A stretch of 37,981 nt of DNA from Hyphomicrobiales bacterium (lineage in GTDB: Bacteria; Pseudomonadota; Alphaproteobacteria; Rhizobiales; Devosiaceae). Both the position numbers and the translations under genes were made by a program. Below are positions 1 through 7,908 of the stretch, in pieces; positions within the stretch are counted from its first letter, which is position 1; each line of letters starts with the position of its first letter. The notes below the pieces were generated by a model that worked only from the letters and a program-made list of their open reading frames with translations, ran no database searches and had not been told where the DNA came from. The stretch lies in contig JALSII010000066.1 of assembly GCA_026981645.1 (NCBI GenBank), positions 1 to 37,981 of the forward strand. The letters are read 5' to 3'.

Positions 1-506
1 GCCGGGCCAACCTTGCGGGCAATCATGGCGTTGGGGAAGTTCCACGGGGTGATAGAGCCAACAACACCCACGGGCTGTTTGAGCACCACAATGCGCTTGT
101 CTTGGCTGTGGCCGGGGATGGTGTCGCCATAGACGCGTTTTGCCTCTTCGGCGAACCACTCGATGAAGGAGGCGCCATAGAGTATCTCGCCTTTGGCCTC
201 GGTAAGGGGTTTGCCCATCTCTGCGGTCAGAATCTGAGCGAGGTCGTCGGCATTTGCAACCAGCAGGTCGAACCAGTCGCGCAGGAAACCGGCGCGCTCC
301 TTGCCGGTCAGGGCAGCCCATTTTGGCTGGGCGGTGTGAGCGGCTTCTATGGCGGATTTGACTTGGGAGATGGAGAGGTCGGCGACTTGCGCAATCGTTT
401 CGCCGGTGGCCGGGTTGCTTACGGTGAAGGTGTGTTCACTGCTGACCCATTCGCCATTGATGAAGGCGTTGGTTTTGAGCAGGGAGGGGTCTTTGAGATT
501 GAGCAT
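1..506 (-). CDS. gabD: Succinate-semialdehyde dehydrogenase, N-terminal part (cut by window edge)
   Basis: NAD(P)-dependent aldehyde dehydrogenase that would oxidise succinate semialdehyde to succinate, the last step of putrescine/GABA degradation. Only about the first 168 residues are visible; the catalytic Glu and Cys lie beyond the left edge. The N-terminus starts MLNLKDPSLL and contains the GabD-type stretches EMGKPLTEAKGEI, FIEWFAEEAKRVYGDTIPGH and VVGSITPWNFP, which match the GabD subgroup much better than other ALDHs. The ATG at 504-506 is chosen because this N-terminus is the family's usual one, although the ribosome site in front of it is weak. It begins 23 bp after the puuC-like stop, so the two are very probably cotranscribed. 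Confident in subgroup; intactness cannot be judged. Confidence 0.9.
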   Translation of the reverse strand, partial: MLNLKDPSLLKTNAFINGEWVSSEHTFTVSNPATGETIAQVADLSISQVKSAIEAAHTAQPKWAALTGKERAGFLRDWFDLLVANADDLAQILTAEMGKPLTEAKGEILYGASFIEWFAEEAKRVYGDTIPGHSQDKRIVVLKQPVGVVGSITPWNFPNAMIARKVGP

Positions 507-529
507 TTTGACGGGGCTTTTGTTTTCGT

Positions 530-2026
530 TCAGGAGATATTTATCCAGGTGGTTTTCAGCTCGGTATATTTTTCAAGTGCGTGCAGGGACTTGTCGCGGC
601 CAAAGCCTGACTGCTTGTAGCCGCCAAAGGGCACGCTCATGTCGTCGCAATCATAACAATTGACATAGACCATGCCGGCGCGGATGCGCTTTGACACATT
701 GTGGGCGGTGGTCAGGTCGTCAGTCCACACGGCGGAAGCAAGTCCGTAGCAGGTGTCGTTGGCGACTTGCACGGCCTCTTCGACATTTTCGACGGGGATG
801 ACCGAGAGCATGGGGCCAAAAATTTCCTGCCGGGCAATTTTCATGTGGTTCTTCACATTGTCAAAAACAGTCGGTTGCACATAACAGCCCCCTGTTTCAG
901 TGCGGACGCGGGTGCCGCCGGTGGCAATGTCGGCGCCTTCGTCTTTGGCGCTCTCAACAAATTCAAGCACGCCGGTGGCGTGGTGTTCATCGACCAGCGC
1001 GCCCATGGTGGTCTTGGGGTCCAGCGGGTTGCCGGGCGCAAAATCTCTGGCCACCTCAACCAGGGTCTCAACCACCTCGTCATGGATGGAGTTTTCAACA
1101 ATCAGGCGCGAGGGGCAGGTGCACATTTCGCCCTGATTGAAAAAGGCCGAGCCGGCAGAGGTTCTGGCTGCGTGTTTGGTGTCCCGGTAGCTGGCCAGAA
1201 TGATGTTGGGACTTTTGCCGCCCAGCTCCAGACCCAGTTTTTTGAGGTTGGAGCGGGCGGAATATTCCATGAAGGCCTTGCCGACCGCCGTCGAGCCGGT
1301 GAAAAACAACCCGTCCACATCCATGTGCAGCCCAAGGGCCCTGCCCGTTTGTGAACCAAGGCCGGGGAGAACATTGAACACTCCCGCCGGGATACCCGCT
1401 TCAATGGCCAACTCGGCCAGATGCAGGGCGCTGAGCGAGGAACGTTCCGAGGGCTTGAGGATTACCGAATTGCCAGTGGCAAGCGCCGGGGCCAGTTTCC
1501 AGGCGGCCATCAGCAGGGGGAAGTTCCAGGGCACGACAGCGGCAACCACGCCCAGCGGCTCGCGGGCAATCAGCGCCAGCGCGCTCTGGGCGGTGGGGGC
1601 GATTTCGTCGTAAACCTTGTCGATGGCTTCGGCATACCAGTCAAAGCAGTTGGCAACCGCGGGGATGTCTATTGCTGTGCTGTCGGCAATGGGTTTGCCC
1701 ATATCAAGGGTTTCGGTAAGGGCAAGTTCGTTAGCATTTTTTCGGATGAGGCGGGCAAGGTTCTGCAAAGTCTTTTTGCGCTCAACGGGCGCGCGGGCCG
1801 ACCAGCGGCCATCCTCAAAGGCCCGGCGGGCGGAATTGACGGCACGGTTCACATCCTCTTCATCGCAGCAGGCAATGTCGGCCAGATGTCTGCCATCAAT
1901 GGGGGAGAGGGAGGCAAAGGTGCGTTCCGAAGCGGATTTGACAAATGCGCCATCGATAAAGGCATCGGTTCGGAAGCTGATGGTTCCGGCGAGCCTTTCC
2001 CAGTCTTTCAGCATATTTGGTGCCAT
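530..2026 (-). CDS. puuC: PuuC-like gamma-glutamyl-gamma-aminobutyraldehyde dehydrogenase
   Basis: A 498-residue ALDH expected to oxidise gamma-glutamyl-gamma-aminobutyraldehyde (or another amino-aldehyde) to the acid with NAD(P)+. Visible motifs are VVPWNFPLLMAAWKLAPAL and FTGSTAVGKA (cofactor binding), LELGGKSPN with the general-base Glu, and NQGEMCTCPSR with the catalytic Cys (first Cys of the pair). The C-terminus VPFGGYKQSGFGRDKSLHALEKYTELKT, given here in overlapping parts (VPFGGYKQSGFGRDKS; LHALEKYTELKT), is typical of enterobacterial PuuC. AAGGAGGT lies a few bases before the ATG at 2024-2026, a strong ribosome site. Gene order gntR-puuC-gabD on the minus strand, opposite two synthetase/oxidase modules, supports the polyamine role. 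The extra Cys in CTCPSR replaces the more usual small residues and is a minor oddity. Confidence 0.88.
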   Translation of the reverse strand: MAPNMLKDWERLAGTISFRTDAFIDGAFVKSASERTFASLSPIDGRHLADIACCDEEDVNRAVNSARRAFEDGRWSARAPVERKKTLQNLARLIRKNANELALTETLDMGKPIADSTAIDIPAVANCFDWYAEAIDKVYDEIAPTAQSALALIAREPLGVVAAVVPWNFPLLMAAWKLAPALATGNSVILKPSERSSLSALHLAELAIEAGIPAGVFNVLPGLGSQTGRALGLHMDVDGLFFTGSTAVGKAFMEYSARSNLKKLGLELGGKSPNIILASYRDTKHAARTSAGSAFFNQGEMCTCPSRLIVENSIHDEVVETLVEVARDFAPGNPLDPKTTMGALVDEHHATGVLEFVESAKDEGADIATGGTRVRTETGGCYVQPTVFDNVKNHMKIARQEIFGPMLSVIPVENVEEAVQVANDTCYGLASAVWTDDLTTAHNVSKRIRAGMVYVNCYDCDDMSVPFGGYKQSGFGRDKSLHALEKYTELKTTWINIS

Positions 2027-2074
2027 GACGAACCTCCTTTGGTATGGGCAACTCGATATTGAAATATCTTCATG

Positions 2075-2773
2075 TCAGGCCCGGGCCAGGACCTGTTCCA
2101 TGACTTCTGCCCCGGCGCGCCCGATACCGTCGCGGATGTCGGCTTCGGTGGCCCTGCACAGCGCTACGGCATCACGGGTGTTGAGGGCATCCAGAATCTC
2201 CTTGTGCCGGTCGACTTCATAATAGTCCAGAACCCGGTCCATGACCTGGCGCTGGAAGGGACCAAGCTGGAGCCAGACCGACTGAATGAGGGGCATGACG
2301 CTCTGGTTGGGATTGGCCGTATATAAAAGCTCGTGGAAATCCTGATTGAGCACGGTCAGGGCATTGTAGTCGCGCCCGCTGGCAGCCCTGTCCATGCGCT
2401 CGTCAAGCCGGGCCATTTTTTCTATGAGAATGTTGGAAACGTAAGGAAGCGCCCGTTCGGCGGCGAGGCATTCCAGGTGCACCCGCAGCAAAATCAATTC
2501 ATCAAACCGGCCTTCATTCATTTGCGGAACCACGATGCGCCGATTGCCCAGAACTTCAAGGGCACTCTCGGAGCAAAGACGCCGAAGCGCCTCGCGCACC
2601 GGAGTGGGGCTGATGCCAAGATACACAGCGAGTGCCCGGATTTTAAGCGCCGTGCCGGGTACGATGGCTCCGGTCATCAGGGCATAGCGCAGGCGCGCAT
2701 AGACATATTCGTGAGATGTCATCTGCCCGGTGCGTGCGATTGGGGGAATGGAAAACCCTGAGTTGGTGTTCAT
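2075..2773 (-). CDS. GntR family (FCD/FadR-type) transcriptional regulator
   Basis: A 232-residue DNA-binding regulator with an N-terminal winged helix-turn-helix (EYVYARLRYALMTGAIVPGT, then LAVYLGISPTPVREALRRL, a textbook GntR recognition helix) and an all-helical C-terminal FCD ligand domain containing RVHLECLAAERA and DFHELLYTA. This subfamily usually represses or activates nearby catabolic genes in response to small organic acids. It is divergent from synthetase A and upstream of puuC/gabD, so a role in polyamine control is likely. I chose the ATG at 2771-2773. A longer frame from a TTG at 2840-2842 would run into the predicted promoter and adds a stretch with no family resemblance. The ligand is unknown. 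Confidence 0.87.
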   Translation of the reverse strand: MNTNSGFSIPPIARTGQMTSHEYVYARLRYALMTGAIVPGTALKIRALAVYLGISPTPVREALRRLCSESALEVLGNRRIVVPQMNEGRFDELILLRVHLECLAAERALPYVSNILIEKMARLDERMDRAASGRDYNALTVLNQDFHELLYTANPNQSVMPLIQSVWLQLGPFQRQVMDRVLDYYEVDRHKEILDALNTRDAVALCRATEADIRDGIGRAGAEVMEQVLARA

Positions 2774-2833
2774 CAAAACCTGCCCTGACCTGCGATCCCG
2801 GTAATCCGGCGCAAAGCGCCAGAAATGCCTGAG

Positions 2834-2882
2834 TTGACTCAAATCTCAAAAAAGATATATCTTTTTAATAAAGGTATCACAA
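2834..2882. promoter_or_regulatory. Divergent overlapping promoters with shared palindromic -10 region
   Basis: Plus strand, towards synthetase A: TTGACT (2834-2839), 16 bp, TATATC (2856-2861). Minus strand, towards the GntR gene: TTGTGA (complement of 2877-2882), 17 bp, TATATC (complement of 2854-2859). Both -10 boxes share GATATATC at 2854-2861, the core of a perfect 18-bp palindrome with A and T flanks (2849-2866). The two promoters therefore face each other and cannot easily be used at once. The hexamers are read directly; promoter activity is inferred. Confidence 0.5.
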
Positions 2883-2887
2883 TACCT
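2872..2887. promoter_or_regulatory. Candidate GntR operator (inverted repeat AGGTAT-N4-ATACCT)
   Basis: A perfect 6-bp inverted repeat, AGGTAT CACA ATACCT, lies just downstream of the predicted synthetase A start point and covers the predicted -35 box of the GntR gene. Binding here would block synthetase A and autoregulate the regulator. Short GT-AC-type palindromes are usual for FCD-type GntR proteins, but this exact site is not one I recognise. Confidence 0.5.
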
Positions 2888-2908
2888 GATACAAGGAAAT
2901 GTCCCTCC

Positions 2909-4258
2909 ATGCCTGAAGCTGAGTTCAAAAGCTGGCTGAAAGAGCACCCCGAAGTTGAAAGCGTGCAGGCAGCCCTGTTTGACCTTAACGGAGTGATGCG
3001 GGGCAAGCGCCTGCCTGTCAGAGACATCGGCAAGGTGCTCAAGGGTGGCGTCAGAATGCCGCTGTCAACGGTCGGGGTTGATATCTGGGGCGAGGATATT
3101 GAAGGCAGTGAACTGGTGTTTCAAAGCGGGGATGCGGACGGTATCTGCGAATATACCGGGCGCGAACCTTTGCCTGTCACCTGGACAGAGAAGCCCACCT
3201 TATTGCTGCCCCTGTGGCTGGCGCAGGATGACGGCACCCCGTTTGAGGGTGACCCGCGCCGGGCGCTGGGGGCGGTTTTGCAGCGCTTTGAAGCAAAAAA
3301 ACTTACACCGGTAGTGGCGAGCGAGCTTGAATTTTATCTGGTTGAGGCTTCCGGGGACAGACCCTGTCCGCCGCTCTCACCGGTTTCGAGCCAGCGACTT
3401 GCTTCTGACGGGGTTTTGTCTCTGGACGAGTTGGAGCATTTCGAAGCGTTCCTGAACGATATCTATGGGGCCTGCCGGGCCCAGGACATTCCGGCGGATG
3501 CGGCCATTTCGGAAAACGGGGCCGGGCAGTTTGAAATCAACATGACCCATACTGACGACCCGCTCAAAGCCGCTGATGACGCCATCCTTTTCAAGCGGCT
3601 GGTCCGGGGCGTTGCCCGCAAACACGGTTTTGCCGCGACCTTCATGTCCAAGCCCTACGGGAATCGGGCAGGCAGCGGCTTTCACATCCACTTCTCTCTG
3701 CTGGATGAGGCGGGCAACAATGTTTTTGACGATGGCAGCGAACAGGGGTCCGGTATTCTGCTGAGCGCGGTGGCCGGTCTGTTGGCAACCATGTCTGAGC
3801 TGACGCTGACCTTTGCCCCGCACCTAAACTCGTTTCGCCGGTTGATGCCCGGCTCCCATGCTCCATCTGCAATCGGTTGGGGCTATGAAAACCGTACTGC
3901 GGCAGTCCGTATTCCGGCGGGACCGGCAAAAGCGCGGCGCATCGAGCACCGGGTGGCCGGGGCAGATGCCAACCCCTATCTGGTGATGGCCAGCGTGCTT
4001 GGGGCTGCACTTTACGGCATAAACAACCGGTTGACCCCGGCAGCGCCCATAACCGGAGACGCCTACTCTCAGGACCTTTTGCACCTGCCGCAAAGCTGGG
4101 GGCAGGCCATTGAAGCTTTTGCGCAAGGGGCACTGGTGGGGGAGGTCTACCCCAAACTTCTGCAATCCATGTTTGCCGGTTGCAAACGGCAGGAAATGGC
4201 AAAATTCCGCCGCCATGTATCGGGCTTTGAATATGCGGCCTATCTGGAGGCTGTGTGA
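2909..4258 (+). CDS. puuA: Gamma-glutamylpolyamine synthetase A (glutamine synthetase-like, PuuA type)
   Basis: A 449-residue glutamine-synthetase-fold ligase, predicted to join glutamate to putrescine or a related amine using ATP. Landmarks in order: FDLNGVMRGKRLPV (N-terminal beta-grasp), SELEFYL, GAGQFEINMTHTDDP, GSGFHIHFSLLDEAGNN (metal and nucleotide site), NSFRRLMPGSHAPS, NRTAAVRIP and EHRVAGADANPYL. These follow enterobacterial PuuA more closely than the second copy at 11357 does. The ATG at 2909 follows AAGGAAA by about 10 bp. An in-frame ATG at 2825 lies upstream of the predicted -35 and is rejected. The stop codon shares one base with the start of the oxidase (TGATG), so the two are translationally coupled. 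True glutamine synthetase is unlikely given the oxidase partner. Confidence 0.85.
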   Translation: MPEAEFKSWLKEHPEVESVQAALFDLNGVMRGKRLPVRDIGKVLKGGVRMPLSTVGVDIWGEDIEGSELVFQSGDADGICEYTGREPLPVTWTEKPTLLLPLWLAQDDGTPFEGDPRRALGAVLQRFEAKKLTPVVASELEFYLVEASGDRPCPPLSPVSSQRLASDGVLSLDELEHFEAFLNDIYGACRAQDIPADAAISENGAGQFEINMTHTDDPLKAADDAILFKRLVRGVARKHGFAATFMSKPYGNRAGSGFHIHFSLLDEAGNNVFDDGSEQGSGILLSAVAGLLATMSELTLTFAPHLNSFRRLMPGSHAPSAIGWGYENRTAAVRIPAGPAKARRIEHRVAGADANPYLVMASVLGAALYGINNRLTPAAPITGDAYSQDLLHLPQSWGQAIEAFAQGALVGEVYPKLLQSMFAGCKRQEMAKFRRHVSGFEYAAYLEAV

Positions 4259-5568
4259 TGGGAGCGCTGGCGGTTCCTCGTGCCGGGGACGGCGGCCATA
4301 TCAAGAGCTATTATGCGGCCAGTGCCAACGCGAGTCCTCGCCGCCCGGCACTTGTCGGGGCCAACGACACCGATATCTGCATCATCGGAGCTGGTTACAG
4401 CGGCCTTTCCGCCGGGCTTTTTCTGGCCGAAAAGGGTCACAAGGTTATCATCATCGAGGGTGTGCGGGTGGGCTGGGGCGCCTCGGGGCGAAACGGGGGG
4501 CAGATTATCAACGGGCTGAACGCTTCTCTTGCCACCATCAAAAAGCGTTATGGGGAGGAAACCGCAAAATTTGTTGCCACAAGCATTCAGGAGGGCGGCG
4601 AAATCATCCGCCAGCGCATCAAAAAATACGACATAGACTGCGACCTGAAACAGGGCAATGTGTTTGCCGCCATCACAGAAAAACACCTGCGTGAACTGGA
4701 GGCAAGAAAAATCCTTTGGGCCTCTTGTGGCATTGACAATCAGGAGATGCTCGACCGGGGAGCGCTGAAACAATATGTCAACAGTGCGCTTTATACAGGT
4801 GGCTTAATCGACCATAGCGGGGGGCATATGCACCCGCTTAATCTGGCGCTGGGGGAAGCGGCGGCGTTCGAGGAAAACGGGGGCAAAATTTTTGAGTTGT
4901 CGCCGGTTATTTCGGTGGATACGGCCAGCGCCCGCCCGGTGGTCAGAACAAAAAGGGGGGAGATGCGTTGCCGGACCCTCATCATCTGCGGCAATGCCTA
5001 TCTGGGAGATGTGGTGAAGCCCTTGACCTCACGGGTCATGCCGGTTTCGACCCAGATTCTGGCAACAGAACCGCTGGAGGAGGCACTTGCCCGCGTGCTC
5101 ATTCCGGGGCAGGCCTGCATCGAAGATGTCCGCTATATTCTTGACTACTATCGCCTGAGTGCTGACAATCGCCTGATCTTTGGGGGAGGAAGCGTTTATG
5201 GGGGGGCTGATCCGGTGGACATAGAAGCAAAGCTCAGGCGCAATCTTGCAAAAGTTTTCCCCCAATTGGCAGGGGTCAGGGTGGACTATGCCTGGAGCGG
5301 AAACTTTGCGCTTTCGTTTTCGCGCATGCCCCAGATCGGGCGGCTTGGAGCCAACATCTATTTCGCCCACGGCTATAGCGGGCACGGGGTGACCGCATCC
5401 CACTTGTTTGGCAAAATGCTGTCCGAAGCGGTGGAGGGGGACCTGTCGCGCTTTGACGTTTTTGCCGGGATTGGCTGGGTGCCGTTTCCCGGCGGGCGCA
5501 AGCTGGCCGTGCCCTATTCGGTTCTGGGATCGTGGTGGTACGGGCTGCGCGACAGGCTGGGTGTTTAG
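4258..5568 (+). CDS. puuB: Gamma-glutamylpolyamine oxidase A (FAD-dependent, PuuB type)
   Basis: A 436-residue DAO-family flavoprotein expected to oxidise gamma-glutamylputrescine to the aldehyde, releasing ammonia and hydrogen peroxide. The FAD-binding GxGxxG is in ICIIGAGYSGLSAGLFLAEKG, followed by GWGASGRNGGQI. Other landmarks shared with E. coli PuuB are SYYAASAN at the N-terminus, EGGEIIRQRIKKYDIDCD, DHSGGHMHPLNLALGEA, RYILDYYRLSADNRL and the C-terminal RDRLGV. The ATG at 4258 overlaps the synthetase stop; a GTG directly before it (4255) is an alternative. Cytoplasmic, no signal peptide. It resembles the E. coli enzyme more than its paralogue at 12727, which suggests a different origin or substrate for the two copies. 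Confidence 0.87.
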   Translation: MGALAVPRAGDGGHIKSYYAASANASPRRPALVGANDTDICIIGAGYSGLSAGLFLAEKGHKVIIIEGVRVGWGASGRNGGQIINGLNASLATIKKRYGEETAKFVATSIQEGGEIIRQRIKKYDIDCDLKQGNVFAAITEKHLRELEARKILWASCGIDNQEMLDRGALKQYVNSALYTGGLIDHSGGHMHPLNLALGEAAAFEENGGKIFELSPVISVDTASARPVVRTKRGEMRCRTLIICGNAYLGDVVKPLTSRVMPVSTQILATEPLEEALARVLIPGQACIEDVRYILDYYRLSADNRLIFGGGSVYGGADPVDIEAKLRRNLAKVFPQLAGVRVDYAWSGNFALSFSRMPQIGRLGANIYFAHGYSGHGVTASHLFGKMLSEAVEGDLSRFDVFAGIGWVPFPGGRKLAVPYSVLGSWWYGLRDRLGV

Positions 5569-5617
5569 GGAGAAAATTACCAAACCAAAAACAAACAACC
5601 AACGAGGAGAGGAAAAA

Positions 5618-6706
5618 ATGAAAAAACTAATCGTACTGGGTGCTGCGGCATCCGTTTTTGCAGGGGCGGCCATGGCCCAGGAGCAGACGCTCAACATTTA
5701 TAACTGGTCCGACTATATCGCCGAGGACACGATCGAAAAATTTGAGGCCGAGACCGGCATCAAGGTCGTTTATGACGTTTATGATTCCAACGAGGTTCTG
5801 GAAGCCAAGATGCTGACCGGGAATTCGGGTTATGACGTGGTGGTTCCGACCTCGGACTTCCTGCAGCGCCAGATTGCGGCGGGGGCCTATCAGAAGCTGG
5901 ACAAATCCCAGCTTCCCAATCTGGTCAATATGGACCCCGACCTGATGAAGGGTGCCGAAACCTACGATCCGGGCAATGAATATTCCACCATCTATATGTG
6001 GGGCACCACAGGGATTGGATATAACATCAATGCGGTGGCTGAGCGGCTTGGTGAAGATTATGAGGTCAACAGCTGGGAGCTGGTGTTTGATCCTGAAATT
6101 TCCGGCAAGCTGGCCGATTGTGGTATCTCGATGCTGGATGCGCCTTCCGAGATGATCCCGGCGGCGATGAACTATCTGGGTCTTGATCCGCGCTCGACCG
6201 ACAAGGACGATCTGGAGGCGGGTGCGGCACTGCTTGAAACCGTGCGCGACAATGTCCGCTATTTCCACTCCTCGCAATATATCAACGATCTGGCCAACGG
6301 GGATATCTGTGTTGCAGTGGGCTGGTCGGGCGATGTTTTCCAGGCGCTTTACCGTGCCGAAGAAGCTGAAAACGGCGTTGAAATCGGCTATGTCATTCCC
6401 GATGAGGGTGCCTTGCAGTGGTTCGACATGATGGCGATTCCGGTGGATGCGCCCAACCCGGAGGCAGCTCACAAGTTCATCAACTTTGTGATGGACGCCC
6501 AGATTACCGCCGACATCACCAACTATGTCTGGTATGCAAATGCGAACAAGGCCTCCATGCCTCTGGTTGATCCCGACATTACCTCTGATCCGGGCATTTT
6601 CCCCACCGAAGCGGCAAAGGCCAGACTGTGGGCGGCGCAGGTTTATGATGCACGCACCGACCGCACCGTGACCCGTTTGTGGACCCGGGTAAAAACCGGC
6701 ACATAA
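5618..6706 (+). CDS. potF: Putrescine-binding periplasmic protein PotF
   Basis: A 362-residue periplasmic substrate-binding protein of the polyamine ABC importer. A Sec signal peptide is obvious (MKKL, hydrophobic core, cleavage after AMA at about residue 20). The mature part begins QEQTLNIYNWSDYI and contains TGIKVVYDVYDSNEVLEAK, MWGTTGIGYNI, FLDAP-like MLDAPSEM, RYFHSSQYINDLANGDICVA and YANANKA. These match PotF (putrescine-specific) more closely than PotD (spermidine-preferring). The start at 5618 follows GAGGAGAGG and fits the signal peptide; longer in-frame extension upstream overlaps the oxidase gene and is rejected. It lies 49 bp after the oxidase and is followed by a terminator-like hairpin before potG. 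Confidence 0.93.
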   Translation: MKKLIVLGAAASVFAGAAMAQEQTLNIYNWSDYIAEDTIEKFEAETGIKVVYDVYDSNEVLEAKMLTGNSGYDVVVPTSDFLQRQIAAGAYQKLDKSQLPNLVNMDPDLMKGAETYDPGNEYSTIYMWGTTGIGYNINAVAERLGEDYEVNSWELVFDPEISGKLADCGISMLDAPSEMIPAAMNYLGLDPRSTDKDDLEAGAALLETVRDNVRYFHSSQYINDLANGDICVAVGWSGDVFQALYRAEEAENGVEIGYVIPDEGALQWFDMMAIPVDAPNPEAAHKFINFVMDAQITADITNYVWYANANKASMPLVDPDITSDPGIFPTEAAKARLWAAQVYDARTDRTVTRLWTRVKTGT

Positions 6707-6715
6707 AAAAACCTG

Positions 6716-6750
6716 GGGCAGGGCGAAGTTAATTTTGCCCTGCCCTTTTT
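6716..6750 (+). terminator. Intrinsic terminator/attenuator between potF and potG
   Basis: A perfect 9-bp stem, GGGCAGGGC (6716-6724) with GCCCTGCCC (6737-6745), a 12-nt AT-rich loop and five T residues directly after it. It is a canonical rho-independent terminator, but it sits inside the operon, 23 bp before the potG ribosome site. Partial termination would give more binding protein than membrane components, the usual ratio for ABC importers. It would also protect the upstream mRNA end. Confidence 0.85.
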
Positions 6751-6768
6751 CACCGGAGGGGAAGTCTG

Positions 6769-7908
6769 ATGAGTGAGCCAAAAAGCGCTGCTGAAACCAG
6801 GCCGTGGAAGGATCCGGCAGCGGTGCCCTTTATCAGTATCAAAAACGTCACCAAGAAATTTGGCGCGTTTACCGCTGTCAACAACATTTCCCTTGATATC
6901 TATCGCAACGAATTATTCTGCCTGCTCGGCGGTTCGGGGTGCGGCAAGTCCACCCTGCTTCGCATGCTTTCAGGTTTTGAGGAAATCACCAGCGGCACCA
7001 TCGAAATTGACGGACAGGACATGGTTGGCATCGCCCCTTACGAGCGGGCAACCAACATGATGTTCCAGTCCTATGCGCTGTTCCCGCACATGAATGTGGA
7101 AAAGAACATTGCCTATGGCCTCAAGCGCGACGGTATGGGTGGGGCCGAAATCAAAGACCGGGTGGCGGAAATTCTCAAGCTGGTACAGTTGGAGGAGTTT
7201 GCCCGGCGCAAACCGGGGCAGCTTTCGGGCGGACAGAAACAGCGCGTGGCCCTTGCGCGCTCGCTGGTCAAGAAACCAAAAGTTCTGCTGCTGGATGAGC
7301 CGTTGGGGGCGCTGGACAAAAAACTGCGTGAGGAAACCCAGTTCGAGCTTATCAAGATTCAGGAGAGCCTTGGAGTTACCTTTGTGGTTGTCACCCACGA
7401 TCAGGAAGAGGCCATGACCATTTCCACCCGCATCGGAGTGATGAACGAGGGCGAGATCGTGCAGGTGGGTGAACCCCACGAAATATATGAATATCCAAAT
7501 TCGCGTTTTGTCGCCGGGTTCATCGGGTCGGTGAATGTGTTTGAGGGGCAGGTGGTGGACGATGAACAGGACCATGTGGTGGTGCGCTCGCCCGATGCGG
7601 GTATCGACATATTTGTCTCCCACGGGGTGAGTTGCGCGCCCAACCAGAAGGTCGCCTATGCCATCAGGCCGGAAAAAATCTCCATGAGCCGCGACCGGCC
7701 CAAGGACAAAAAAAACGTGACCAGCGGCATGGTTGAGGAGGTGGGATATCTGGGCAACCTGTCCATCTATCAGGTGATGCTTGAGAGCGGCAAACAGATC
7801 CGGGTGGCCAAGCCCAATATCGTCCGCCTCGATGAAGAAGCCATAAGCTGGGACGAAAAGGTGTTTTTATCCTGGGATGGCAGTGCCGGGGTGGTGCTGG
7901 TCTCATGA
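6769..7908 (+). CDS. potG: Putrescine ABC transporter ATP-binding protein PotG
   Basis: A 379-residue cytoplasmic ATPase that energises the PotFGHI importer. Walker A GGSGCGKST is at about residues 54-62, the signature LSGGQKQRVALARSL at 152-166, Walker B VLLLDEP at 172-178, and the switch His in VVTHDQEEAM. IGEPxEIYEYP-like and FIGSVNVFEG stretches followed by a C-terminal TOBE regulatory domain place it in the PotG/PotA subfamily. GGAGGGG lies about 8 bp before the ATG at 6769. The stop overlaps the potH start by 4 bp (ATGA). Expression probably depends on read-through of the hairpin just upstream. Confidence 0.92.
   Translation: MSEPKSAAETRPWKDPAAVPFISIKNVTKKFGAFTAVNNISLDIYRNELFCLLGGSGCGKSTLLRMLSGFEEITSGTIEIDGQDMVGIAPYERATNMMFQSYALFPHMNVEKNIAYGLKRDGMGGAEIKDRVAEILKLVQLEEFARRKPGQLSGGQKQRVALARSLVKKPKVLLLDEPLGALDKKLREETQFELIKIQESLGVTFVVVTHDQEEAMTISTRIGVMNEGEIVQVGEPHEIYEYPNSRFVAGFIGSVNVFEGQVVDDEQDHVVVRSPDAGIDIFVSHGVSCAPNQKVAYAIRPEKISMSRDRPKDKKNVTSGMVEEVGYLGNLSIYQVMLESGKQIRVAKPNIVRLDEEAISWDEKVFLSWDGSAGVVLVS

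Noticed and set aside
2774..2842. Longer TTG start for the GntR regulator
   Set aside because: It would place coding sequence over the predicted puuA -35 box and adds residues unlike the family; ATG 2773 is preferred.
5627..6781. 384-codon open frame on the minus strand opposite potF
   Set aside because: It is the complement of a clear PotF gene, has no family resemblance and no ribosome site. Long antisense frames are common here because of the GC-rich third positions.
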